DNA of 64,000 nt, taken from contig CAJTCS010000004.1 in NCBI GenBank assembly GCA_910574995.1, positions 248,001-312,000 of the forward strand, read 5' to 3'. A program made the translations under genes and the position numbers. Origin of the DNA: Oscillospiraceae bacterium. Lineage in GTDB: Bacteria > Bacillota > Clostridia > Oscillospirales > Acutalibacteraceae. Under the pieces are notes generated by a model, which was not told the origin of the DNA, made no database searches, and saw only the letters and a list, made by a program, of their open reading frames with translations. Shown here piece after piece: positions 18,168 through 25,498 of this stretch (positions are counted from its first letter, which is position 1; every line of letters starts with the position of its first letter).

Positions 18168-18285
18168 GATATGCTCCTTGTATGTTTCTGTACAAACCAT
18201 AAAATATTCCCTCTTTTCCCACAAAGAGTGCTACATGATTTATAGTTACTTTTTGTAGACGGTACTACAATCTATTGTTTCCGTT

Positions 18286-18750
18286 TTACAGCTCTTGTAT
18301 ATCTATTTCTTCAATAGCTTTATCCAAAAATATCTCCCCGTCTAAATGCTCTAATTCGTGACAAAAACATTGTGCAAGTCCGTCCTCAGCAGTAATCATT
18401 ATTTCTTCGCCGTATTCATTTTGCGCTTGGATTGTTACCTTTTGAGGACGAATTATTTTTACGCAACGATTAGGAAAACTAAGGCAGGCTTCGTTACATT
18501 CTTGGATACCACTATAACCTATGATTAACGGGTTTACCAGCTTTAGACAACACTCGTCATAATCAATCACAACAAGACGTTTTAATATTCCTACTTGATT
18601 TGCCGCTATAGCCGCACCATTTTCGGTCTGTTGAAGTGTATCCAACATATCATCAAGGATTTGTCGGATTTTATCGTTGATAACTTTTACTTCTTTGCAC
18701 CTTTTTCGCAAAATTGGGTCATCATAATACCGAATGTTTCTTATTGCCAT
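18286..18750 (-). CDS. def: Peptide deformylase
   Basis: 154 residues from ATG 18750 (GGAGGGATAATA upstream). The three deformylase motifs are present with small deviations: GAAIAANQVG (motif 1), EACLSFP (motif 2, EGCLS in most enzymes) and QCFCHELEHLDG (motif 3, HExxH zinc site). It removes the N-terminal formyl group from nascent proteins. A second deformylase on an IME is unusual cargo and could lower sensitivity to deformylase inhibitors. It is co-transcribed with the XRE gene, which it overlaps by 29 bp. Confidence 0.88.
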   Translation of the reverse strand: MAIRNIRYYDDPILRKRCKEVKVINDKIRQILDDMLDTLQQTENGAAIAANQVGILKRLVVIDYDECCLKLVNPLIIGYSGIQECNEACLSFPNRCVKIIRPQKVTIQAQNEYGEEIMITAEDGLAQCFCHELEHLDGEIFLDKAIEEIDIQEL

Positions 18751-18985
18751 TATTATCCCTCCTGCTACTATCAGCCCTTGATTTTCTTGGACTTTCTTCA
18801 AACAAAAAAACATCTTCAATAGGGCAGCCGAATACCTTTGAAATGTCGTAAGCAAGCCAAATAGATGGTTCAAACTTTTCTGTTTCGATTGCGTTAATTG
18901 CCTGTCTTGATGTTCCCACCATTTCGCCTAATTGTTCTTGGGTCATTCCTTTTTCTTCTCTTAATTCTCTGATTCGATTTTTCAT
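18722..18985 (-). CDS. XRE-family repressor
   Basis: 87 residues from ATG 18985 behind AAAGGAG. The HTH is NRIRELREEKGMTQEQLGEMVGTSRQAINAIE (residues 3-35), followed by a basic tail. It heads the operon with the deformylase. Two copies of a GTAAGGTTGACCTTAC-type palindrome flank its promoter, so it very probably represses itself and the deformylase. Confidence 0.9.
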   Translation of the reverse strand: MKNRIRELREEKGMTQEQLGEMVGTSRQAINAIETEKFEPSIWLAYDISKVFGCPIEDVFLFEESPRKSRADSSRRDNNGNKKHSVL

Positions 18986-19001
18986 TAACAAACTCCTTTC
19001 T

Positions 19002-19056
19002 GTAAGGTTGACCTTACTACATAGTATATCACTTTTTTGTGTAATGTCAACCTTAC
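19002..19056 (-). promoter_or_regulatory. Promoter and two operators of xre-def operon
   Basis: Minus strand: -35 TTGACA (19045-19050), 16-bp spacer, -10 TATACT (19023-19028). Palindrome GTAAGGTTGACCTTAC at 19002-19017 lies just downstream of the -10. A near-identical copy at 19041-19056 covers the -35. This is a classic autorepression layout. Confidence 0.85.
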
Positions 19057-19104
19057 AAAATATTTTTTAAGAATGTATGAATGTGTGAGATTTCGTAGTC
19101 ATCG

Positions 19105-19254
19105 GCATTGTGGGAATGTGTATAACTGGCTATCTTATGGAATTGTGGGTAACTCTGTTTGCAGGACGTGGGAAAGCTGCACTTTAGCTTTTCCATGTGC
19201 TGTGAATAGAGTTATCCATGATTCCATAGCCTGTTATACACATTTCCATAATGC
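19105..19254. repeat. 150-bp imperfect palindrome near IME right end
   Basis: Arms of about 50 bp (19105-19159 and 19205-19254), sharing ATGTGTATAAC and GGCTAT, surround an inner dyad GGAAAGCT...AGCTTTTCC. It lies in the 310-bp gene-free stretch between the XRE promoter and the IME end. It could be a recombinase arm site, a double-strand origin or an oriT-like cruciform. Confidence 0.6.
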
Positions 19255-19326
19255 TTTTCTTTTGGTCTTTGGTTCGGAATAGTGTGGTGCTGGCGGTCTA
19301 TCTCTTGTTTTCGGTTGCTTGCTTCT

Positions 19327-19467
19327 TTACCGTACATGAGCATTGGCACCGGGATTGTCGTTGCCGTAGCCCTCAAGCAGATTGATAACGCCCCAAATGC
19401 CGAGGCCCGCGCCCAGCGCGATAACAAGGGTCTGAAGAACACCAACCGCAGAATTGAAAAATGCCAT
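19327..19467 (-). pseudogene. maff2: maff2, 5' half (interrupted by IME)
   Basis: Starts ATG 19467 behind AAAGGAG; MAFFNSAVGVLQTLVIALG..LEGYGNDNPGA is the Maff2 N-terminus with one hydrophobic helix. After 19343 the frame runs into IME DNA (NAHVR) and stops at 19327, giving a 46-residue truncated product. Maff2 is a small membrane protein always found between VirD4 and VirB6 genes in these ICEs. Its loss may affect transfer until the IME excises. Confidence 0.9.
19334..19346. other. IME attachment junction, right
   Basis: Plus strand ACATGAGCA (19334-19342), core TT (19343-19344), then maff2 5' sequence GGCACC. ACATGAGCA is the exact reverse complement of the left end TGCTCATGT. Confidence 0.8.
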
Positions 19468-19534
19468 AGAAAACTCCTTTCCTGCCGCGATTCGCGGCTG
19501 CCCCACAAAGGGGGCAAAGGGCGGTCTTGCCGCC

Positions 19535-19562
19535 AAAAAAGCCGCCATTGCTTCCGGCGGCT
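19535..19562 (-). terminator. Rho-independent terminator upstream of maff2
   Basis: Minus strand AGCCGCC - GGAAGCAAT - GGCGGCT followed by TTTTT. It would end messages from the TraG block before maff2, so the downstream channel genes may need their own promoter or antitermination. Confidence 0.6.
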
Positions 19563-19680
19563 GCGTGGGTATGGAAAACCGCGCCCGGTGGGGGCACGTA
19601 TCATGTAGCCGATGTTTACGTTTCTGATTGTGTTACCACCTCCTCAAAATCTGCCGGATATGGGAAAGGCGCAGACGGAT

Positions 19681-19956
19681 TTAACCGCGCTGCGCCTGCT
19701 GTTGTTCATAGAGCCTTTCGCAAGCGGCGATAAACCGCCGCATATCAGCCTGCCGCTGGGCTTCCGTCAGGGGGAGAATCAGCGGCATACCAAGCGGATT
19801 GTCCTTGTCCAGCTCAACACGCACTCCGTACTTTGCGGAAAGCTCCTTGCAGCGTTTTTCACGCTCCGAAACCATTTCCTGATAGCAGAGGACAAGCCCG
19901 TTGACCGTCCTTGCCATTTCCCGGTTTTGCTGCTTCTTCCTGATACGCTTATTCAT
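19681..19956 (-). CDS. Small conserved ICE protein
   Basis: 91 residues from ATG 19956, overlapping the TraG stop (ATGAATAAG). Basic and coiled-coil-like (NKRIRKKQQNREMARTVNGL, LTEAQRQADMRRFIAACERL). I recognise it only as a recurrent gene between traG and maff2 in this ICE type; no function is known to me. Confidence 0.7.
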   Translation of the reverse strand: MNKRIRKKQQNREMARTVNGLVLCYQEMVSEREKRCKELSAKYGVRVELDKDNPLGMPLILPLTEAQRQADMRRFIAACERLYEQQQAQRG

Positions 19957-21796
19957 GGCCTGTGTCCTCCTGTAATTCGTCGGCGTCGATCTCGTAGTAG
20001 TCAAACACTTCATCGGGCTTGACGATGGCGGGGCGTCGTCTTAGGTGCTTCTCCATGTCAAAGGCGTTTTTCGGGTCAGCGTCGGACAGGTGCCTATACT
20101 GCGGGTGCTTCGTTATATCAAACTTATCCGAGAAGAACGGGCGCACCCCGCGCACCTGTAAAATGCACTTGCCGCCGTCCATGACAGCGATTTCGTCCTG
20201 TGTCATAAGCTCTTTCCCCAGCTTTTGATAGTTCAGCCCGTGGGACAGCTCCCGTCCCCGCGTTTCGGACGTGTTGAAGCTGTCAATCGTTTCCTTGCCG
20301 AGTATTTCCGAGATTTCCTTTAGCGTGGATTTCTCCTTGCCACCCAAGAAAAGGGTGGTGTCGCAGTTGCCGACTATGGTATCGGCGTTGTCCTTGTAAA
20401 TGGCCTTTAGCTGCGACTGGCTTTGCAGGATAATCGACGCGGAGATTTCCCGGCTTCGGATAGTGGCAATGAGCTTTTCAAACTTCGGAATCTGCCCGAT
20501 GTTCGCAAACTCGTCAAGCAAGCAGCGCACATGAACGGGAAGCCGTCCGCCGTACACATCATCGGCCTTGTCGCACAGGAGATTGAAAAGCTGTGTGTAG
20601 AGGATAGATACGACAAAGTTAAAAGTGTCGTCCGTGTCGCTGATAATGACGAAAAGGGCGGTTTTCCTATCCCCCAGCGTGTCCAGCTCCATTTCGTCGC
20701 TCTCCATCAGCTCGCGTAGCTCTCGAATGTCAAAGGGGGCCAGCCGCGCACCGCAGGAAATGAGGATAGAGCTTCGGGTCTTGCCAGCGGAAAGCAGAAA
20801 CTTCTTGTACTGCCGGACGGCAAAATGCTCCGGGTCTTTTTCTTCCAGCCGTTCAAACATCAGGTCAACGGGGCTTTGAAACTCCGGGTCGTCCTCGCGG
20901 GCTTCGCTGGCGTTAATCATTTCAAGCAGCGTGGTAAAGTTCTTTTCGTCCTCCGGGGCTTCGTAGTGGATATAGCCAATCAGGGCGCAGTAAAAAAGCC
21001 GCTCTGACTTCACCCAAAAATCCTCGGTAGATTTCTCGCCGTCGCCTTTGGTGTTGGCGATTATGGTATTTACCAGCTTCAAAATATCTTTTTCACTCCG
21101 CAGATACGCAAAGGGATTGTACTTCATAGATTTTTTGAAGTTAATCGTATTCAGTACCTTGATACGGTACGGCTCATAAACGGGCTTCCCGTTCCGCATA
21201 ATGGGTTTTCCGTCTTTTCCCAGCTTCGGCGCACCACGGGCAAGCAGCTTTCCACATTCGATTAAGACTGTGCCTTTCGGGTCTGTGACAACATAGCTGC
21301 TGTGCATTTGCATAAGCGACGGCTTGACGAAAAAGCGGGTCTTGCCGCTGCCGCTCCCGCCGATCACAAGGATATTTTTATTCCTCGCGTACTTCGGCTG
21401 CTTCGGGCGGCTGTTCATGGTGAGCCGTTCTGTCTGGGTTAAGGGGATATTGTTCTCAAATACGGAATCGACATAAGGGGCTATGTCTTTTGGCCCGCCC
21501 CAACGCGCCGAACCGTACTCCATGCCTTTCCTGTACTTCTTCGCGTTCTTGCCTTTTACATAGACGGCAAGCCGGATAAGGAGCGCACCTGCAATCCCGA
21601 TTAAAAGGTCTGTCGGGTGGAAGCTGGGGGCTGCGCTGGAAAAGGCGGCGGTAAAGCCCTCGCCCATGTGCAGCAGCTTTTGGCTTGCGTCCGCACCGGG
21701 GGCAAGGCGCACCACTTCGCCCAGCTTGTCAAAAAGGTAGACAAAGAGCAGATAGGGGGCGTTTAGGATAAACAGCTTCTTGATCTCCGGCTTCAT
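19949..21796 (-). CDS. traG: VirD4/TraG coupling ATPase
   Basis: 615 residues. Two N-terminal membrane helices (about 10-25 and 62-80), Walker A VIGGSGSGKTRFFVKPS, SYVVTDPKGT, Walker B VRCLLDEFANIGQIP and the SQLKAIYKDNADTIVGNC motif define a type IV coupling protein. It docks relaxase-DNA complexes to the channel and is the likely route for the nested IME as well. Its 5' end overlaps PcfB by 4 bp. Confidence 0.93.
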   Translation of the reverse strand: MKPEIKKLFILNAPYLLFVYLFDKLGEVVRLAPGADASQKLLHMGEGFTAAFSSAAPSFHPTDLLIGIAGALLIRLAVYVKGKNAKKYRKGMEYGSARWGGPKDIAPYVDSVFENNIPLTQTERLTMNSRPKQPKYARNKNILVIGGSGSGKTRFFVKPSLMQMHSSYVVTDPKGTVLIECGKLLARGAPKLGKDGKPIMRNGKPVYEPYRIKVLNTINFKKSMKYNPFAYLRSEKDILKLVNTIIANTKGDGEKSTEDFWVKSERLFYCALIGYIHYEAPEDEKNFTTLLEMINASEAREDDPEFQSPVDLMFERLEEKDPEHFAVRQYKKFLLSAGKTRSSILISCGARLAPFDIRELRELMESDEMELDTLGDRKTALFVIISDTDDTFNFVVSILYTQLFNLLCDKADDVYGGRLPVHVRCLLDEFANIGQIPKFEKLIATIRSREISASIILQSQSQLKAIYKDNADTIVGNCDTTLFLGGKEKSTLKEISEILGKETIDSFNTSETRGRELSHGLNYQKLGKELMTQDEIAVMDGGKCILQVRGVRPFFSDKFDITKHPQYRHLSDADPKNAFDMEKHLRRRPAIVKPDEVFDYYEIDADELQEDTGHE

Positions 21797-22275
21797 AGGG
21801 ATTCCTCCTGCACCTTGTTCTTTGTCCTCTGATGGCTGGCGTTTAGCTGCTTCGCCTTGTCCCGGAACGCCGCCAACACCTTACGGATAGACGGCCTTTG
21901 CTCCTGCGTCAGCTTTCTTGCGGAAAATTCCTTGAAAGCGGCGGTCAGCACGTCGGCGTCCCGCCCCTTGAAAAACACAAGGTAGCGGGGCGGGGTTTCC
22001 GTGGCGTCCTTTTTCAGCGCGTAGTCAATGCCGTATTTCTTTGCCGTACTCTCAAAGGCTTTGATATTGCCGTCGGTGATCTCGATATTGGAAACGCCCG
22101 CGTTCTGCTTCATAAGCTGGCGCAAGGTCTGTTTTCCGTGGGGGATTGCCTGTTTATCAACCTCTTTTTTTACTTGTGAAAGTACCTCTTTCATGGCCTT
22201 TTGCAGCATTTCGGCGGTGAGCTTCGCCCCCTTGATGGACAGGGCCACTACTTTTTCGTTGACTTCATCTTGCAA
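21793..22275 (-). CDS. pcfB: PcfB-family conjugation protein
   Basis: 160 residues (EKVVALSIKGAKLTAEMLQKAMK, IEITDGNIKAFESTAKKYGIDYALKKD), matching the PcfB/DUF3801 family encoded directly before coupling proteins in Firmicutes ICEs. It is a cytoplasmic relaxosome-interacting protein in pCF10-like systems. ATGA overlap with traG. Confidence 0.85.
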   Translation of the reverse strand: MQDEVNEKVVALSIKGAKLTAEMLQKAMKEVLSQVKKEVDKQAIPHGKQTLRQLMKQNAGVSNIEITDGNIKAFESTAKKYGIDYALKKDATETPPRYLVFFKGRDADVLTAAFKEFSARKLTQEQRPSIRKVLAAFRDKAKQLNASHQRTKNKVQEESL

Positions 22276-22388
22276 ATAACCACCTCGCTTTTAGGTGGGA
22301 ATGGGGCAGGATTTATCTGCCACGTTCCCCGATGTCAGTCAAAATGTTCAGATTTTTTGATGTTCTGTGCCCTGTGGGGTACAGCTCG

Positions 22389-22601
22389 TCAAATCCGTAC
22401 CCGCAGACCGCTCAAATCCTCGGCGCGGATTCCGACAAGATACCAGTTTGCGCCGTACTCAATGCGGGTGGGCTTCCACTTGCGGCCTGTGAACACTTCC
22501 AGCGCGTCGCCGCAATGCAGCCCGCCATAGTAGTCCCCCAGCCCAAAGCGAATATCGTAGCGGTCGGTTCGCTCGTCGAAAATCAAGGCTCCCTGTTTCA
22601 T
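22389..22601 (-). CDS. DUF5348 protein
   Basis: 70 residues, beginning KQGALIFDERTDRYDIRFGL and containing LHCGDALEVFTG and WYLVG. This matches the DUF5348 small proteins in ICE replication/transfer modules. Function unknown. GAAAGGAG precedes the start. Confidence 0.75.
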   Translation of the reverse strand: MKQGALIFDERTDRYDIRFGLGDYYGGLHCGDALEVFTGRKWKPTRIEYGANWYLVGIRAEDLSGLRVRI

Positions 22602-22615
22602 GTTGTACGCTCCTT

Positions 22616-23539
22616 TCAGATTTGTCCCGTCGCCATATCATGGGCGACAAGGGCGGTGTAGTAGCTTCCCATTGTGCTGGGGGCATTGAACAGCACCGCC
22701 AGCAGATATTTTTTGATATTGCGGATTTTCGTAGTGTTCTCCCGCATACAGTCCATGACAAACTCAATGTGACTGCTATTGAGTTTCAGCAGCTTGGACT
22801 TTACCAGCTCGGCGGGGTAGTCGTCCCCGGCCACCCGGATAGTTTTGCGGGCCGTGCAGACGGTTTCCACCAGCAGTTCCACAATGCCGTCCAATTCCAC
22901 CGGGTCAATCTTGGAGTAGCGCAGGAGATGTTCGTACTCGATATTCTCCTTAATGATCTCCCGATAAAGCTCAACCGCGCTCTGTGTTACCGCTTCCTTT
23001 CGCTTCCGTTCCGGCGGCTCTGCCGCAGCGTCCCCGTAAGGTGAGGGGTCAGGGGAAAGGATAGGAATGGAATCGGTACTTGGTAAATCCGTAATTGATT
23101 GTTCTTTTTTTGGTAAGTCAGTTCTTGATATATCTTTATTTAATTGCGTTGGATTTTCCAACGTAGGTTTATCCAATGTAGGTTTTTCCTGCGTTGGATT
23201 ATCCAATGTTGGATTTTCCAACGTAGGTAAATCTGATGTAGGCGGCTGCGGCTGTTCGTAGATCACATACTCCGCGCCCCGCAAGCGGCCTTTCGCGTCA
23301 CGCTCCCTTGACCGCACGATATACCCGGCGCGTTCCAACTCCCGCACCGCTTCACGGATAGCGTCGATTTTCTCCCGGTTGATAAGGGACAGGCCAGCAA
23401 GGGTATAGTCCCAATCTTCGGGGAGTGAAAGCATTTGTGACAGCAGCCCCTTTGCCTTTAGGGACAGCTCTTTATTGCGCAGATGGTGGTTTGACATGAC
23501 GGTGTAGCCACGGTTGCGCTCCACGCGGAAAACTGCCAT
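22616..23539 (-). CDS. DUF6017 / initiator-like winged-helix protein
   Basis: 307 residues. The N-terminal winged helix (YTVMSNHHLRNKELSLKAKGLLSQML..REAVRELERAGY) resembles plasmid initiators and DnaD. A central linker contains five PTLEN-like pentapeptides. The C-terminal DUF6017 domain ends IRNIKKYLLAVLFNAP. It probably initiates ICE replication. The linker is encoded by 15-bp tandem DNA repeats with internal dyads. Confidence 0.82.
   Translation of the reverse strand: MAVFRVERNRGYTVMSNHHLRNKELSLKAKGLLSQMLSLPEDWDYTLAGLSLINREKIDAIREAVRELERAGYIVRSRERDAKGRLRGAEYVIYEQPQPPTSDLPTLENPTLDNPTQEKPTLDKPTLENPTQLNKDISRTDLPKKEQSITDLPSTDSIPILSPDPSPYGDAAAEPPERKRKEAVTQSAVELYREIIKENIEYEHLLRYSKIDPVELDGIVELLVETVCTARKTIRVAGDDYPAELVKSKLLKLNSSHIEFVMDCMRENTTKIRNIKKYLLAVLFNAPSTMGSYYTALVAHDMATGQI
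23144..23227. repeat. 15-bp tandem repeats inside initiator gene
   Basis: Five and a half in-frame copies of a unit like GTTGGAAAATCCAAC (minus-strand sense), each nearly palindromic (GTTGGA-3nt-TCCAAC). They encode the PTLEN/PTLDN/PTQEK repeat. They are candidate iterons, because several initiator families keep the origin inside the rep gene. Confidence 0.55.
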
Positions 23540-23566
23540 AGCTCCGATACTCCTTTGCGGTAGATT

Positions 23567-23682
23567 TTGTTACGCAGTAGAAGCGCGATTTTGAGGGGTA
23601 AGGTATAAACACCCTGCTCCGCCAAAACCGCGCCCGAAAAGCCGCATGGCGCAAGGCTCCTTATGCCCCTACTGCGTAACAA
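23567..23682 (-). promoter_or_regulatory. Initiator leader dyad with conserved 41-bp motif
   Basis: TTGTTACGCAGTAG at 23567-23580 and its exact reverse complement at 23669-23682 bracket about 90 bp. The stem can extend through AGGGGTAAGG and CCTTATGCCCCT. The left arm is part of the 41-bp motif shared with 14156-14196 before the IME repA. Confidence 0.6.
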
Positions 23683-23689
23683 AGGGCAT

Positions 23690-23738
23690 AAAAAAGCGGC
23701 GTCCCTTTTCTCCCCGCGTGGGGAGTGAAGAAACGCCG
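23690..23738 (-). terminator. Rho-independent terminator or attenuator before DUF6017 gene
   Basis: Minus strand CGGCGT..CTCCCC-acgc-GGGGAG..ACGCCG followed by a T run. It either ends the upstream transcript or attenuates entry into the initiator operon. Confidence 0.65.
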
Positions 23739-23739
23739 T

Positions 23740-24155
23740 CATGGTCGGTATATGAAATTGTCATTGTAGGGGGTTATCTGTGTGCTGCCCCGTCCGGGCG
23801 GCTGGCTCTCGCGGTGCTGCGCATATCAAGGCTCTTTCCCCAAAAGTAGTAAATCGGTAGTAAATTCGGTTGCCCATATCCGCGAAAGTGCCTGTTTTTC
23901 AAGGCTTTGCAGAGATAATCAAGGTTGTTGCGATAACATCCAGTGTTGACATCTCAATCTCCTCTCTTTCTTAGAAGCCGTATTCATAAGCGTTTGTGTA
24001 AAGTGTGGAAATGAAAAATTTTGCCATGGCTTTAGCGGAAGAAACGGAAATTTATAATCTTTGCAAAGCTGTCTGGAATGATTGAGCCAGGATATGAAGG
24101 GGCTAGATACGAAGGAAACTTCATTTTGCGGCTACCCGTATCCAGCTCCCGAAAT
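23740..24155. other. ICE right flank, no clear gene
   Basis: About 415 bp without a recognisable gene. It contains only an 18-codon minus-strand frame at 23899-23952 (MSTLDVIATTLIISAKP) with a good AGGAGATTGAG site, which looks like the start of a truncated gene, and a short direct repeat TTTACTACC/TTTACTACT near 23850. Confidence 0.45.
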
Positions 24156-24584
24156 TCACATTGAGATGTGTAGTTCTTCCAGTTTCTTTTCTGCTTCAGC
24201 GAAACCGCCATTTGCTGCTGCTTTATACCAGATAATTGCCTTGCTTTTGCTTTTCTCAGTACCGTGGCCGTGAAGGAAACAGTCCCCTAGACGGTATTGA
24301 GCTGCAGGGGCTCCATTCTCCGCAGCCTTTCTGAACCAGTTGAATGCTTCTGTATGATCTATAGTGATTCCATTGAAGCCCGCATAGTAACATTCACCCA
24401 AGTAATACTGCGCCCCAACATGTTTTTGACTCGCAGCATCACGGAGTAGCTTAATGGCTTCAAATGTGCTTTTACGGACACCATTAGTGTAACACCACAA
24501 TGTGGAGCGTGTATGGATTTTTTTGATTTTCACAAGGATTATAGCCGCAGGCGGGTAATAAATCAAGCGGCCAGATGTTAACAA
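24156..24584 (-). pseudogene. Sel1-repeat protein, truncated
   Basis: Residues about 35-140 contain three Sel1-like repeats (AQYYLGECYYAG..AFNWFRKAAENG, AQYRLGDCFLHG..AIIWYKAAANGG). The first ~30 codons do not fit a repeat protein and no good ribosome site is seen, so the gene appears cut at its 5' end. Sel1 proteins mediate protein-protein contacts. It may be left over from a gene disrupted at the ICE boundary. Confidence 0.6.
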
Positions 24585-24607
24585 AGAGATAAATGCTTAT
24601 TGATTTT

Positions 24608-25486
24608 TCAAAGCGACCGAAGCCCCTGTCGGTATTTCAGCATTTCATCTTCATCCGTACCGTCGAGTATATCCTGCAATTCACCAATCACCTTTTCTCT
24701 CTCATATGGTAGATACGCCACGAAGGGAAAATAGTTGGACACTGAGTTTGCAAAAAGATGGGTGCGGATGTGCAAACTCTCAATCAGTGTTTGTAGTTCC
24801 TCAATACGCTCTTTCTCATCTGCGGGTGTAAATTTTCCTTGCTTTGCCATCCGGTACAACTGCGTATCCGGAAAGAGCGTCAATGAATCTACCGAGATAA
24901 AATAGGGGTTAAGCTGACTGAACACCTTTGCAGAATTGACAGCATTGCGCCGCCCATTTCCTTTTCCAGCCAGCCCGGTCATACAGACAAAATAATACTC
25001 GATCCCAGCCTCGTCCAGCTTGCGGCACTGCTCCAAAATATCAGCAGAAGTATAGCCTTTGTTTGCCAGCGCAAGGGTGGCGTCATCCCCACTCTCCGTG
25101 CCGATACTCAGCCCATTGATACCCATGGCTCGCAGTTTCTTTAGCTGCCAAACTTTCTTGTTCTTGATGTCCCGAATGTTGGCAAACATGGCGATGGACT
25201 GACACTTTATGAGATATTCACGAATGGTCAGGGCGCGCAGCTTGAGGTTCTCATAGCTCATGGCAAAAGGGCTTGCACCAGTAAGAAACACCCGCCGGGC
25301 ATTGGGCTGAAAGCTCTTGATTTCCGCCAAATCCTCCTCAAATTCTTCCATGGGGGACATCCGAAACTTCTCGTCTTTGTAGAGGCTGCAAAAGGTACAT
25401 TTGTTGTGGGTGCAGCCAGAGGTTGCCTGCAAAATAACAGACTGGGATTCATACGGCGGCCGCCAAGTTCTACCTGTGAAATGCAC
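24608..25486 (-). CDS. Radical SAM protein (copy 1)
   Basis: 292 residues. The [4Fe-4S]/SAM motif is SGCTHNKCTFCSLY (CxxxCxxC variant with two extra residues). FRMSPMEEFEEDL, LTGASPFAM and GINGLSIGTESGDD follow. It resembles Elp3/HemN-like radical enzymes with an Elp3-type barrel. The reaction is unknown. It lies 12 bp downstream of a paralog, in one operon. Confidence 0.85.
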   Translation of the reverse strand: MHFTGRTWRPPYESQSVILQATSGCTHNKCTFCSLYKDEKFRMSPMEEFEEDLAEIKSFQPNARRVFLTGASPFAMSYENLKLRALTIREYLIKCQSIAMFANIRDIKNKKVWQLKKLRAMGINGLSIGTESGDDATLALANKGYTSADILEQCRKLDEAGIEYYFVCMTGLAGKGNGRRNAVNSAKVFSQLNPYFISVDSLTLFPDTQLYRMAKQGKFTPADEKERIEELQTLIESLHIRTHLFANSVSNYFPFVAYLPYEREKVIGELQDILDGTDEDEMLKYRQGLRSL

Positions 25487-25498
25487 GAGCCCCCCCCT

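Larger units (their letters stand above)
10425..19344. mobile_element. Integrative mobilizable element inserted in ICE maff2
   Basis: An 8.9-kb element with serine recombinase, TnpW, DnaC-like ATPase, RepA_N initiator, Cys-rich VLP protein, relaxase, MobC, P-loop kinase, HTH/sigma regulators, peptide deformylase and XRE regulator. Its ends are inverted TGCTCATGT/ACATGAGCA sequences. A duplicated AA/TT core dinucleotide lies at 10423-10424 and 19343-19344. It has relaxase and replication genes but no VirB4 or coupling protein, so transfer should depend on the host ICE's channel. All genes read on the minus strand, as in the ICE. Confidence 0.88.

Noticed and set aside
23144-23227. Short regularly spaced repeats as a possible CRISPR array
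   Set aside because: The units are tandem without unique spacers and lie in frame in the DUF6017 linker; no cas genes are present.
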